A stretch of DNA of 5,811 bases from Rhizobium sp. Q54. Lineage in GTDB: Bacteria; Pseudomonadota; Alphaproteobacteria; Rhizobiales; Beijerinckiaceae. Shown here one piece after another: positions 1 through 5,811 of the stretch (its first letter is position 1; each line of letters begins with the position of its first letter). Location: NCBI GenBank assembly GCA_945903655.1, contig CAMDOY010000256.1, forward strand, positions 1 to 5,811, given 5' to 3'. The translations under genes and the position numbers were made by a program. Below the pieces are notes generated by a model. It saw only the letters and a list, made by a program, of their open reading frames with translations, did not search any database and was not told the origin of the DNA.

Positions 1-536
1 ACACAAGCGCCTCCATGACGAAGGCCCTTAAATATCTCCTGTCCAGCCAAGAGACGGATGGGAGCTGGTTCGGGCGCTGGGGCATGAACTATATCTATGG
101 AACATGGTCCGCCCTCTGCGCACTCAACGCCCTTGGCGCCCAGCATCAGAATGACGCCATAAGCCGCGCCGCCGCATGGTTAAAAAACATTCAAAACCCC
201 GATGGGGGCTGGGGAGAATCTGCAGAGAGTTACAAACTCGATTATGACAGCCATATGCCAGCGCCCAGCACAGCCTCGCAAACCGCCTGGGCGCTACTCG
301 CGCTCATGGCGGCGGGTGAAGCGCGCAGCGCCGAAGTGACGAAGGGGATCTCCTATTTGCTGCGCCATATGAATGCGCAGGGAGGCTGGGAGGAGCCGTT
401 TCACAACGCCACGGGGTTCCCGCGCGTTTTCTACCTGCGCTATCACGGCTACGCCCGCTATTTCCCGCTTTGGGCGCTGGCGCGTTATCGCAATCTGAAG
501 CGGGAAGAGCCCGAGCGCGTGACATGGGGCATGTGA
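1..536 (+). CDS. shc: Squalene-hopene cyclase, C-terminal part (5' end outside window)
   Basis: Shc (HpnF) cyclises squalene to hopene/diplopterol at the inner membrane, the committed step of hopanoid synthesis. Only about the last 178 residues are here; the reading frame is open to the left edge (first full codon at 3), so the Met at 15 is internal. Counting from that Met, QW repeats of the terpene cyclase fold are visible as QETDGSWFGRWG (residues 12-23) and QNPDGGW (60-66), with a third, degenerate GGW at 123-125. The end carries GFPRVFYLRYHGY (134-146). Its F135, F139, Y143 and Y146 line up with F601, F605, Y609 and Y612 of the Alicyclobacillus enzyme, which line the active site. The catalytic DXDD motif lies upstream, outside the window. 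The C-terminus (ending VTWGM) looks natural and intact. The gene faces hpnH tail-to-tail, 12 bp apart. Identification is firm. Confidence 0.97.
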   Translation, partial: TSASMTKALKYLLSSQETDGSWFGRWGMNYIYGTWSALCALNALGAQHQNDAISRAAAWLKNIQNPDGGWGESAESYKLDYDSHMPAPSTASQTAWALLALMAAGEARSAEVTKGISYLLRHMNAQGGWEEPFHNATGFPRVFYLRYHGYARYFPLWALARYRNLKREEPERVTWGM

Positions 537-537
537 C
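519..537. repeat. Short hairpin spanning the shc stop codon
   Basis: GTGACATG (519-526) and CATGTGAC (530-537) form an inverted repeat with one mismatch and a GGG loop, covering the shc TGA stop (534-536) between two convergent genes. No T-run follows on either strand, so it is not a classical intrinsic terminator. It could slow or process transcripts, or be chance. Confidence 0.25.
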
Positions 538-548
538 CTCGGCGCCTC

Positions 549-1670
549 TTAGTTCCGCGCGCGTTCGATTTCCTTGAGCTTCCTGTCCACGTGATCCTCG
601 AACACAAATTGCGCGGGGCGCTGATGGGCGTTGGACAACTCCGGCGCCATGGGGCCCTCGGTGTTCACCCCCATCAGCGCAACCTTCAACGCCTTGAGAG
701 GGTGGCGCACAGCGTCTTGCACCGCTGTCGCCTCAAACCCCGAATGCACCATGCAGTCTGCGCATTTCTCATAGTTGCCGACGCCATAGGAGTCCCAATC
801 CGTGGTCTCCATCAATTCCCGATAGGTCTTGGCATAGCCCTCCCCCAGCAGATAACAGGGACGCTGCCAGCCAAAGATGGTGCGGGTGGGATTGCCCCAG
901 GGCGTGCAGGCATAGGTCTGGTTGCCCGCCAGAAAATCCAAAAACAGGGTCGATTGGAAAAAGGGCCAGGCTCGCCCGCCCCTGCCCCTGCGCAGGATAT
1001 CGCGAAACAGAGTCTTCGTGCGCTGCCGATTGAGGAAATGTTGCTGGTCCGGCGCCCGCTCATAGGCATAGCCGGGCGAGACGGTGATGCCGTCAATCGC
1101 CAACGACGTCATCTCATCAAAGAAACGCGCGACCTTTTCCGCATTGGCGTCGTTAAAAAGAGTGCAATTGATATTGACCCGAAAACCCCTGTCCCTCGCG
1201 AGTTTGATCGCCGCCAGCGCGCGATCATAAACCCCCTTCTGGCACACGGACTTGTCATGCATCTGGGCATCGCCATCCAGATGAATCGAGAGATTGAACG
1301 CGGGCGATGGCTCGAACAGGGACAACTTCTTTTCCAGCAGCAGCGCATTGGTGCAGAGCGTGACGAATTTTCCCCGGGCCAGCGCGCCCTCCACAATCGC
1401 GCCGATCTCCTTGTGCAGCAAAGGCTCGCCCCCTGCGATCACCACGACCGGCGCGCCGCATTCATCGATGGCGCCGAGGCAATCGGCAAGCGGCAGGCGC
1501 TGGTTCAGGATCTCGTCGGGATAGTCGATCTTGCCGCAGCCCGCACAAGCCAGATTGCAGCGGAAGAGCGGCTCCAGCATCAACACCAGCGGATAGCGTT
1601 TACGACCCTTCAGAGTCTGCGCCACCACATAGGCGCCAATCTTCGCCATTTGCAGGATCGGAATGCCCAT
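549..1670 (-). CDS. hpnH: HpnH, radical SAM adenosylhopane synthase
   Basis: HpnH joins the 5'-deoxyadenosyl radical of S-adenosylmethionine to diploptene, giving adenosylhopane, the first step of hopanoid side-chain building. The 373-residue protein fits the family length. It has the conserved start GRKRYPLVLMLEPLFR (22-37), the radical SAM cluster motif CNLACAGC (C38, C42, C45), the SAM-binding GGEPLL (80-85), and a C-terminal Cys-containing domain (DUF3463 type) with TPWGNPTR (256-263), RPCYLL (270-275) and KCADCMVHSG (302-311). The start at 1670 is chosen because homologues begin like MGIPILQMAKIGAYV and because AAAGGA sits just upstream. The frame stays open to 2144, but that extension runs antisense through hpnN and has no family similarity. 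I expect Cys at position 310, where Ser is found. It is convergent with shc and divergent from hpnN, so it has its own promoter. Confidence 0.96.
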   Translation of the reverse strand: MGIPILQMAKIGAYVVAQTLKGRKRYPLVLMLEPLFRCNLACAGCGKIDYPDEILNQRLPLADCLGAIDECGAPVVVIAGGEPLLHKEIGAIVEGALARGKFVTLCTNALLLEKKLSLFEPSPAFNLSIHLDGDAQMHDKSVCQKGVYDRALAAIKLARDRGFRVNINCTLFNDANAEKVARFFDEMTSLAIDGITVSPGYAYERAPDQQHFLNRQRTKTLFRDILRRGRGGRAWPFFQSTLFLDFLAGNQTYACTPWGNPTRTIFGWQRPCYLLGEGYAKTYRELMETTDWDSYGVGNYEKCADCMVHSGFEATAVQDAVRHPLKALKVALMGVNTEGPMAPELSNAHQRPAQFVFEDHVDRKLKEIERARN

Positions 1671-1676
1671 CTTGCG

Positions 1677-1682
1677 TCCTTT
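1677..1682 (-). promoter_or_regulatory. Ribosome binding site of hpnH
   Basis: Read on the minus strand this is AAAGGA, with 6 bases between it and the ATG at 1670-1668. It supports the start at 1670 over the upstream in-frame ATG at 2144. Confidence 0.75.
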
Positions 1683-1783
1683 GCTGATCACACAAACAAG
1701 CAGATGCGTTCTCGAAAGCGCTCCCTCGCGCCCTAGATAAGTCCCTGGCCATGGCGAAGTTCCGGACACCCGCTTTAACGACG

Positions 1784-1789
1784 AAAAGG
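1784..1789 (+). promoter_or_regulatory. Ribosome binding site of hpnN
   Basis: AAAAGG lies 7 bases before the ATG at 1797, a normal spacing, and supports that start, which also matches the family N-terminus (MLG...RRPW). Confidence 0.65.
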
Positions 1790-1796
1790 CACGCTC

Positions 1797-4391
1797 ATGC
1801 TTGGCGCACTCATAGTCCATATTGTGCAGGTCTCCTGCCGCAGGCCCTGGCTGACCCTCCTGCTTTCCTTCATCGTGGCTTTGGCCAGCGGCGCCTATGC
1901 CGCGAAAAACTTCGCCATCAACACCAACACCGATGACCTCATTTCCAGCACGCTGGAATGGCGGCAAAACCAGATCGCCTTCAACAAGGCATTCCCCAAT
2001 CTCACGCAAAACATCATTGTGGTGATCGACGCGCCAACACCAGAACTGGCGCAGCTCGGCGCCGAGCAATTGCAAGGCGCCCTTGCGCTGAGGCCGGATG
2101 TGATCCAGCGCGTCGAACGGCTCGATGGGCTCCCCTTCTTTCAACGTAACGCGCTTTTGTTCCTGCCCGAAGCTGAAGTGCAGAAGACCATTGGCGGCGC
2201 ACTGGGCGCGCAGCCCTTGCTCGCATCATTATCAACCGACCCATCCCTACGCGGGCTTGCGAGCAGCATGGGCCTTGTGGCCCAGGGCGCCCAGCGCGGC
2301 GCTATGCGGCTTGATGACATGGCGCCTCTGCTGCAAGGCGTCGGCGATGCGCTCAGTAAAGTCGCGGCGGGAGAGAAGGTCGCTTTCAGTTGGCGCCCGC
2401 TGCTGGGTGGCGGGTCAGCCGATGAAAAAGATCTGCGGCGCTATATGATAATCAAGCCCAAGCTGGATTTCTCCGCGCTTGAGCCGGGACGCCAGGCCAC
2501 CGATGCGATCAGGGCGGCGGCCAAGGATTTGCAGCTTGATCAAAAGAGCACACGCGTGCGTCTCACCGGCGATGTGGCGCTGGCGGATGAGGAATTCGCC
2601 ACCGTTGCGGAAGGCGCGTGGATCAACAACATCGGCACGGTTCTGGTGGTCGCCTTTTTGTTATGGCTGGCGCTGAAGTCGCCCCGAATTGTTTTCGCCA
2701 TATTGCTCAGTGTGGCTGTCGGCCTGCTGGTGACGGCGGCGCTTGGTCTCATGATGGTGGGCGCGCTCAATCTGATCTCGGTCGCCTTCGCGGTTCTGTT
2801 CGTGGGCATCGGCGCGGACTTCGGCATTCAGTTCAGCGTGCGCTATCGGGCCGAACGACATCGGCTTGAGCATCTGAATGCGGCGTTGATCGCGGCTGCG
2901 GCGCGCGCGGGTCGTCCGCTTGCGCTGGCGGCGGCGGCGACGGCCTGCGGCTTTCTCGCCTTTTTGCCGACGGTCTATCGCGGCGTGTCCGAGCTTGGGC
3001 TTATTGCGGGCGTTGGCATGATCGTGGCGTTCTTCGCCAGCATCACGGTTCTGCCAGCGGCCCTCATGATCCTCAAGCCGCCGGGCGAGCCCGCAGAGAT
3101 CGGCTACGCCTTTCTGGCGCCGGTTGATCGCTTCTTGTCGGACAAGCGCTGGTGGATCATTGGCGGCACGCTAGGCGTGGTGCTCGCGGGCACGCCCCTG
3201 CTCACGAAGCTGCACTTTGATTTCAACCCGCTCAATTTGCGCAGCGACAAGGTGGAGTCGGTTTCGACCCTGCGCGAGATGATGCGTGGACAAGGCGGCA
3301 GCTATAACAGCATCTCGACTCTCGCCCCCAGCATCGAGGCGGCGCGACCCTTGGCGGAAAGGCTTGCGGCCTTGCCGCAGGTGCAAAGCGTGATGGATCT
3401 CGAGAGTTTCATCCCCGCAGATCAGGACGCCAAGCTCGCCATCATAGGCCGGGCGGATCCATTGAAACAGATGCTGGCGCGCCCGCAACAGCCTGCGCCC
3501 TCCGACGCTGAAGTCGTCGCCTCCTTGCAAAATGTATCGGCGCTCATCACGCAAAGCACCGGCCCACAAACAAGCGAAGGCGCGCAGGCGCTCAAAACCA
3601 TTGGCCGCGCTTTCACCGACCTCGCACAAGGTCCGGCGGAACTGAGGCTTGCGGCCTTTGAGGCTATTATCGCGCCGTTAAACGTGACGCTGCGCAATCT
3701 CAAGAACGCACTTGAGGCGCAGAAGGTCACGCTGGCGGACCTTCCCGCGCAATTGCGGGAGCAGTGGATCGCCAATGACGGACGCGCACGGGTTGAAGTT
3801 GCGCCGAAGGGCGACGCCAACGACAACGAGGTGTTGCGTCAATTCACCAAGGCCGTGCTGGCGGTGGCGCCTGACGCTGCGGGCGCCCCCATCGCCATTC
3901 AGGGCGCGGGCGACACCATTGTGCGCGCCTTCATCGAAGCTGGCGCCTGGGCTCTGCTGTCGATTTCGATCCTGCTCTTCATCGTGTTGCGCCGCGCGAG
4001 CGATGTGCTGTTGACGCTGGCGCCGCTTGTGTTGGCGGGGATTGTGACGCTTGAGATCTGCGTCTTGATCGACATGCCCCTCAACTTCGCGAACATCATC
4101 GCGCTGCTGCTGTTGCTGGGGCTTGGCGTCGCCTTCAAGATCTATTTCGTCATGGCCTGGAGGGCGGGCGTGATGAACCTTTTGCAGTCGAGCCTCACGC
4201 GCGCCATCGTGTTCAGCGCGCTCACCAGCGCCACCGCCTTTGGCAGCCTGTGGCTGTCGAGCCATCCCGGCACCTCCAGCATGGGCAAGCTGCTGGCGCT
4301 CTCGCTGGTGTGCACGCTGGCGGCGGCGGTGCTGTTCCAGCCTGCGCTCATGGGGCCGCCGCGCATCAAGGTCGGCGAAGAGGTGGAGTGA
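1797..4391 (+). CDS. hpnN: HpnN, RND/MMPL-type hopanoid transporter
   Basis: HpnN is an inner-membrane RND-family protein that moves hopanoids towards the outer membrane. The 864-residue protein is full length and shows the RND two-half layout. TM1 is at about 18-36, followed by a periplasmic domain (37-278). TM2-6 lie at about 279-293, 297-318, 323-346, 371-390 and 399-425. TM7 is at 451-470, followed by a second periplasmic domain (471-713). TM8-12 lie at about 714-731, 735-756, 762-785, 801-820 and 829-851. Family signatures include FAINTNTDDLIS (39-50), DFNPLNLRSDKVES (475-488), ADQDAKLA (541-548) and SSHPGTSSMGKL (821-832). TM4 holds GIGADFG with D341, a likely proton-relay residue; the equivalent TM10 stretch reads GLGVAFK, with Ala at 779 and Lys at 781. 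The gene is divergent from hpnH and is followed after 131 bp by dxs on the same strand. Confidence 0.96.
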   Translation: MLGALIVHIVQVSCRRPWLTLLLSFIVALASGAYAAKNFAINTNTDDLISSTLEWRQNQIAFNKAFPNLTQNIIVVIDAPTPELAQLGAEQLQGALALRPDVIQRVERLDGLPFFQRNALLFLPEAEVQKTIGGALGAQPLLASLSTDPSLRGLASSMGLVAQGAQRGAMRLDDMAPLLQGVGDALSKVAAGEKVAFSWRPLLGGGSADEKDLRRYMIIKPKLDFSALEPGRQATDAIRAAAKDLQLDQKSTRVRLTGDVALADEEFATVAEGAWINNIGTVLVVAFLLWLALKSPRIVFAILLSVAVGLLVTAALGLMMVGALNLISVAFAVLFVGIGADFGIQFSVRYRAERHRLEHLNAALIAAAARAGRPLALAAAATACGFLAFLPTVYRGVSELGLIAGVGMIVAFFASITVLPAALMILKPPGEPAEIGYAFLAPVDRFLSDKRWWIIGGTLGVVLAGTPLLTKLHFDFNPLNLRSDKVESVSTLREMMRGQGGSYNSISTLAPSIEAARPLAERLAALPQVQSVMDLESFIPADQDAKLAIIGRADPLKQMLARPQQPAPSDAEVVASLQNVSALITQSTGPQTSEGAQALKTIGRAFTDLAQGPAELRLAAFEAIIAPLNVTLRNLKNALEAQKVTLADLPAQLREQWIANDGRARVEVAPKGDANDNEVLRQFTKAVLAVAPDAAGAPIAIQGAGDTIVRAFIEAGAWALLSISILLFIVLRRASDVLLTLAPLVLAGIVTLEICVLIDMPLNFANIIALLLLLGLGVAFKIYFVMAWRAGVMNLLQSSLTRAIVFSALTSATAFGSLWLSSHPGTSSMGKLLALSLVCTLAAAVLFQPALMGPPRIKVGEEVE

Positions 4392-4415
4392 TGATGGCGC
4401 CAAATGGCGCGTCAT
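4391..4415 (+). repeat. Hairpin directly after hpnN
   Basis: GCGCC (4397-4401) and GGCGC (4406-4410) form a stem with an AAAT loop. An outer ATGA/TCAT pairing (4391-4394 with 4412-4415) extends it across a small internal loop. It begins at the last base of the hpnN stop codon. No T-run follows, so a classical terminator is unlikely; it may protect the hpnN 3' end or be chance in GC-rich DNA. Confidence 0.3.
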
Positions 4416-4433
4416 GCGTTCAATAAAGGAAAT

Positions 4434-4463
4434 GGGGCGTCTTTCGCGCCCTTGTCCGGGCGC
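4434..4463 (+). repeat. Two overlapping, mutually exclusive stem-loops before dxs
   Basis: GCGCCC (4446-4451) and GGGCGC (4458-4463) form a perfect 6-bp stem with a 6-base loop. The same left arm can instead pair with GGGCG (4435-4439) through CGCCC (4447-4451), so only one hairpin can form at a time. No U-tract follows either, so neither is a standard terminator. The pairing is read directly; any regulatory role is inference and the GC content makes chance plausible. Confidence 0.3.
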
Positions 4464-4479
4464 AGCGGCGCGCCATAAC
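4451..4479 (+). promoter_or_regulatory. Weak candidate promoter for dxs
   Basis: CTTGTC (4451-4456) resembles the alphaproteobacterial -35 form CTTGAC. CATAAC (4474-4479), 17 bases further on, matches 4 of 6 positions of a -10 box. Transcription would start near 4486, giving a leader of about 37 bases before dxs. dxs may equally be read through from hpnN. The assignment is tentative. Confidence 0.2.
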
Positions 4480-4508
4480 GCTCAGCAACGAAGCAGGCAG
4501 CTGCTGTC

Positions 4509-4513
4509 GGGAG
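4509..4513 (+). promoter_or_regulatory. Ribosome binding site deciding the dxs start
   Basis: GGGAG ends 9 bases before the ATG at 4523 and 21 bases before the next in-frame ATG at 4535, so it favours the 4523 start. A small stem, AGCAG/CTGCT (4492-4496 with 4501-4505), lies just upstream. Confidence 0.55.
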
Positions 4514-4522
4514 TTGCGCCCA

Positions 4523-5811
4523 ATGCATGAACCCATGACGCTTGACCAAGAAAGTTCCCGCACCCCAGCGCTGGACCTCATCGCCTGCCCCGCAGATCTG
4601 CGCTCGCGGGCGGTCCAGGATCTGCAGAACGTGGCGCGCGAGTTGCGTCAGGAATGCATCGAGACCGTCGCCGTCACGGGCGGGCATCTCGGTTCGAGCC
4701 TTGGCGTCGTGGAACTGACGGTGGCGCTTCATTATGTGTTCGAGACGCCCCATGATCGGCTGATCTGGGATGTCGGCCATCAGGCCTATCCCCACAAGAT
4801 CCTCACGGGGCGGCGCGACCAGATGCGCAGCCTGCGACAGGGCGGCGGCCTCTCCGGTTTCACCAAGCGTGCGGAGAGCGAATACGACCCCTTCGGCGCG
4901 GCCCATTCCTCGACTTCCATTTCCTCGGCGCTCGGCTTTGCAGTGGCGCGGGATATGCTCTGCGAGCAACGCAATGTCGTCGCCGTCATTGGCGATGGCG
5001 CCATGTCCGCTGGCATGGCCTATGAAGCCTTGAACAATGCGGGCGCGCTTGGCTCTAAGCTCATCGTGGTGCTGAACGACAACAGAATGTCCATCGCGCA
5101 GCCCAGCGGCGCCATGGCGAATTATTTCAACCGCCTGTCCCTGCGCGATGAGGGCGCCAATGAATGGGTGAGCCCCACCTGGTTCGAGGAAATGGGCTTC
5201 AATTACATTGGCCCCATTGATGGGCACGATGTTGATGGCCTCGTCGAGGCGCTCCAGCGCGCGCGGGATATGGCTGCCCCCGTCGTCGTTCACGCGCTCA
5301 CCCACAAGGGCAAGGGTTATGCGCCCGCAGAGGCCGCCGCTGACCGCATGCATGGGGTGAGCACCTATGATCCGGCGACGGGCGCGCAGGCGAAGGCCAA
5401 GGCCAGCGCTCCCTCCTATACGAAGGTCTTCGCCGAAAGCCTCATTCAGGAAGCTACACGAGACGAGCGCATCATAGCCATCACCGCCGCCATGCCCTCG
5501 GGCACGGGGCTCGATCTTTTCGGCGCGGCCTTTCCCAACCGCACCTTCGATGTAGGCATCGCCGAGCAACATGCGGTGACTTTTGCTGCGGGGCTTGCGG
5601 CGGATGGCATGAAGCCCTTCTGCGCCATCTACTCCACCTTCCTGCAGCGCGCCTTCGATCAGATCGTGCATGATGTGGCCCTGCAGAACCTGCCCGTGCG
5701 CTTCGCCATGGATCGCGCGGGGCTGGTGGGCGCCGATGGGCCAACCCATGCGGGCTCGTTCGATATCGCCTATCTCGGATGCCTCCCCAATATGGTGGTC
5801 ATGGCCTGCAG
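4523..5811 (+). CDS. dxs: 1-deoxy-D-xylulose-5-phosphate synthase, N-terminal part (3' end outside window)
   Basis: DXS condenses pyruvate and glyceraldehyde 3-phosphate to DXP using thiamine diphosphate, the first step of the MEP isoprenoid pathway that feeds squalene. The first 429 residues are present with no frameshift; the frame is open at the right edge. Visible are GGHLGSSLG (H55), WDVGHQAYPHK (H86), HSSTSIS (H128), and the cofactor motif GDG (157-159) with NDN (185-187). Further on are H277, the catalytic glutamate E348 in GIAEQHAVTFAAGL, then Y370, F373 and R376, and R398, D405 and H409 in DRAGLVGADGPTH. These match E. coli H49, H80, H121, D152/N181, H299, E370, Y392, F395, R398, R420, D427 and H431. 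Numbering is +6 relative to E. coli before residue 200 and -22 after about 221, so about 28 residues are missing between. The start at 4523 is set by its RBS. It is likely active and may serve the hopanoid locus. Confidence 0.95.
   Translation, partial: MHEPMTLDQESSRTPALDLIACPADLRSRAVQDLQNVARELRQECIETVAVTGGHLGSSLGVVELTVALHYVFETPHDRLIWDVGHQAYPHKILTGRRDQMRSLRQGGGLSGFTKRAESEYDPFGAAHSSTSISSALGFAVARDMLCEQRNVVAVIGDGAMSAGMAYEALNNAGALGSKLIVVLNDNRMSIAQPSGAMANYFNRLSLRDEGANEWVSPTWFEEMGFNYIGPIDGHDVDGLVEALQRARDMAAPVVVHALTHKGKGYAPAEAAADRMHGVSTYDPATGAQAKAKASAPSYTKVFAESLIQEATRDERIIAITAAMPSGTGLDLFGAAFPNRTFDVGIAEQHAVTFAAGLAADGMKPFCAIYSTFLQRAFDQIVHDVALQNLPVRFAMDRAGLVGADGPTHAGSFDIAYLGCLPNMVVMAC

Larger units (their letters stand above)
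1671..1796. promoter_or_regulatory. Divergent intergenic region hpnH / hpnN
   Basis: The 126 bp between the two divergent start codons must hold the promoter of hpnH and very likely that of hpnN. I found no convincing -35/-10 pair on either strand. Weak candidates are TTTAAC at 1774-1779 (+), too close to the hpnN start, and TATCTA around 1734-1739 (-), with no good -35 partner. No strong operator-like palindrome is seen beyond the 6-bp TGATCA and CCATGG. The promoter call rests on gene layout, not on motifs. Confidence 0.5.

Noticed and set aside
591..1736. 381-codon open frame on the + strand opposite hpnH
   Set aside because: It is a shadow of GC-rich codon use on the other strand; the product has a low-complexity, His/Arg/Gln-rich look and no recognisable family.
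1738..1763. EcfG-type (general stress) promoter on the - strand, from GGAAC at 1763-1759
   Set aside because: With 17-base spacing the -10 reads CTTA, not CGTT, so the pair does not match the known EcfG motif, although stress control of hopanoid genes is known in Rhodopseudomonas.
1671..2144. In-frame upstream extension of hpnH to an ATG at 2144 (158 extra codons)
   Set aside because: It lies antisense to the start of hpnN, has no similarity to the HpnH family, and the start at 1670 has both the family N-terminus and an RBS.
3678..4415. 245-codon open frame on the - strand opposite the end of hpnN
   Set aside because: Its translation is rich in Arg, Gln and His with no domain, and it lies fully opposite conserved transmembrane helices of HpnN.
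4432..4530. 32-codon leader frame (ATG at 4432) overlapping the dxs start
   Set aside because: The AAAGGA before it is only 1 base from the ATG, too close to serve well, and the peptide shows no recognisable feature. Translational coupling to dxs cannot be excluded but is unsupported.
4535..4537. Second in-frame ATG as the dxs start
   Set aside because: The GGGAG site is 21 bases away from it but 9 bases from the ATG at 4523, so the upstream start is preferred. The difference is only four residues.
4412..5749. 445-codon open frame on the - strand opposite dxs
   Set aside because: It is antisense to a clearly conserved DXS; its length is explained by the GC-rich third positions of dxs. The protein has no recognisable motifs.

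Overview
This window is part of a hopanoid (bacterial sterol-like lipid) biosynthesis locus from a GC-rich Gram-negative bacterium. The closest match by eye is Alphaproteobacteria, probably Hyphomicrobiales (Rhizobiales). This rests on the HpnN, HpnH and DXS sequences, which resemble alphaproteobacterial homologues as I remember them, and on an isoprenoid supply gene next to shc/hpn genes. I cannot fix the family or genus from the sequence alone.

Layout, left to right. Positions 1-536 (+) hold the C-terminal part of squalene-hopene cyclase (shc/hpnF), cut by the window edge. Positions 549-1670 (-) hold a complete hpnH, the radical SAM adenosylhopane synthase, running tail-to-tail with shc across a 12-bp gap. 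Positions 1671-1796 are a divergent, promoter-containing gap. Positions 1797-4391 (+) hold a complete hpnN, the RND/MMPL-type hopanoid transporter. Positions 4392-4522 are a GC-rich spacer with several short inverted repeats. Positions 4523-5811 (+) hold the first 429 codons of dxs (1-deoxy-D-xylulose-5-phosphate synthase), which runs off the right edge.

How the genes work together. DXS makes DXP, the entry compound of the MEP pathway that supplies C5 units for squalene. Shc cyclises squalene to hopene/diploptene. HpnH adds a 5'-deoxyadenosyl group to give adenosylhopane, the precursor of C35 hopanoids. HpnN moves hopanoids from the inner to the outer membrane. The window thus covers supply, cyclisation, side-chain start and export. 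hpnG, which commonly sits with hpnH, is not in this stretch.

Main points of interest. The DXS keeps every catalytic residue I could check but is about 28 residues shorter than E. coli DXS in the mobile segment after the thiamine-diphosphate site. HpnH has Ser where I expect a conserved Cys near its C-terminus. The two halves of HpnN differ at the proton-relay position. The genes are arranged as convergent and divergent pairs rather than one operon. I see no mobile elements, CRISPR arrays, tRNA or rRNA. I did not find evidence of a wholly new system; this is a recognisable hopanoid locus with some unusual details.
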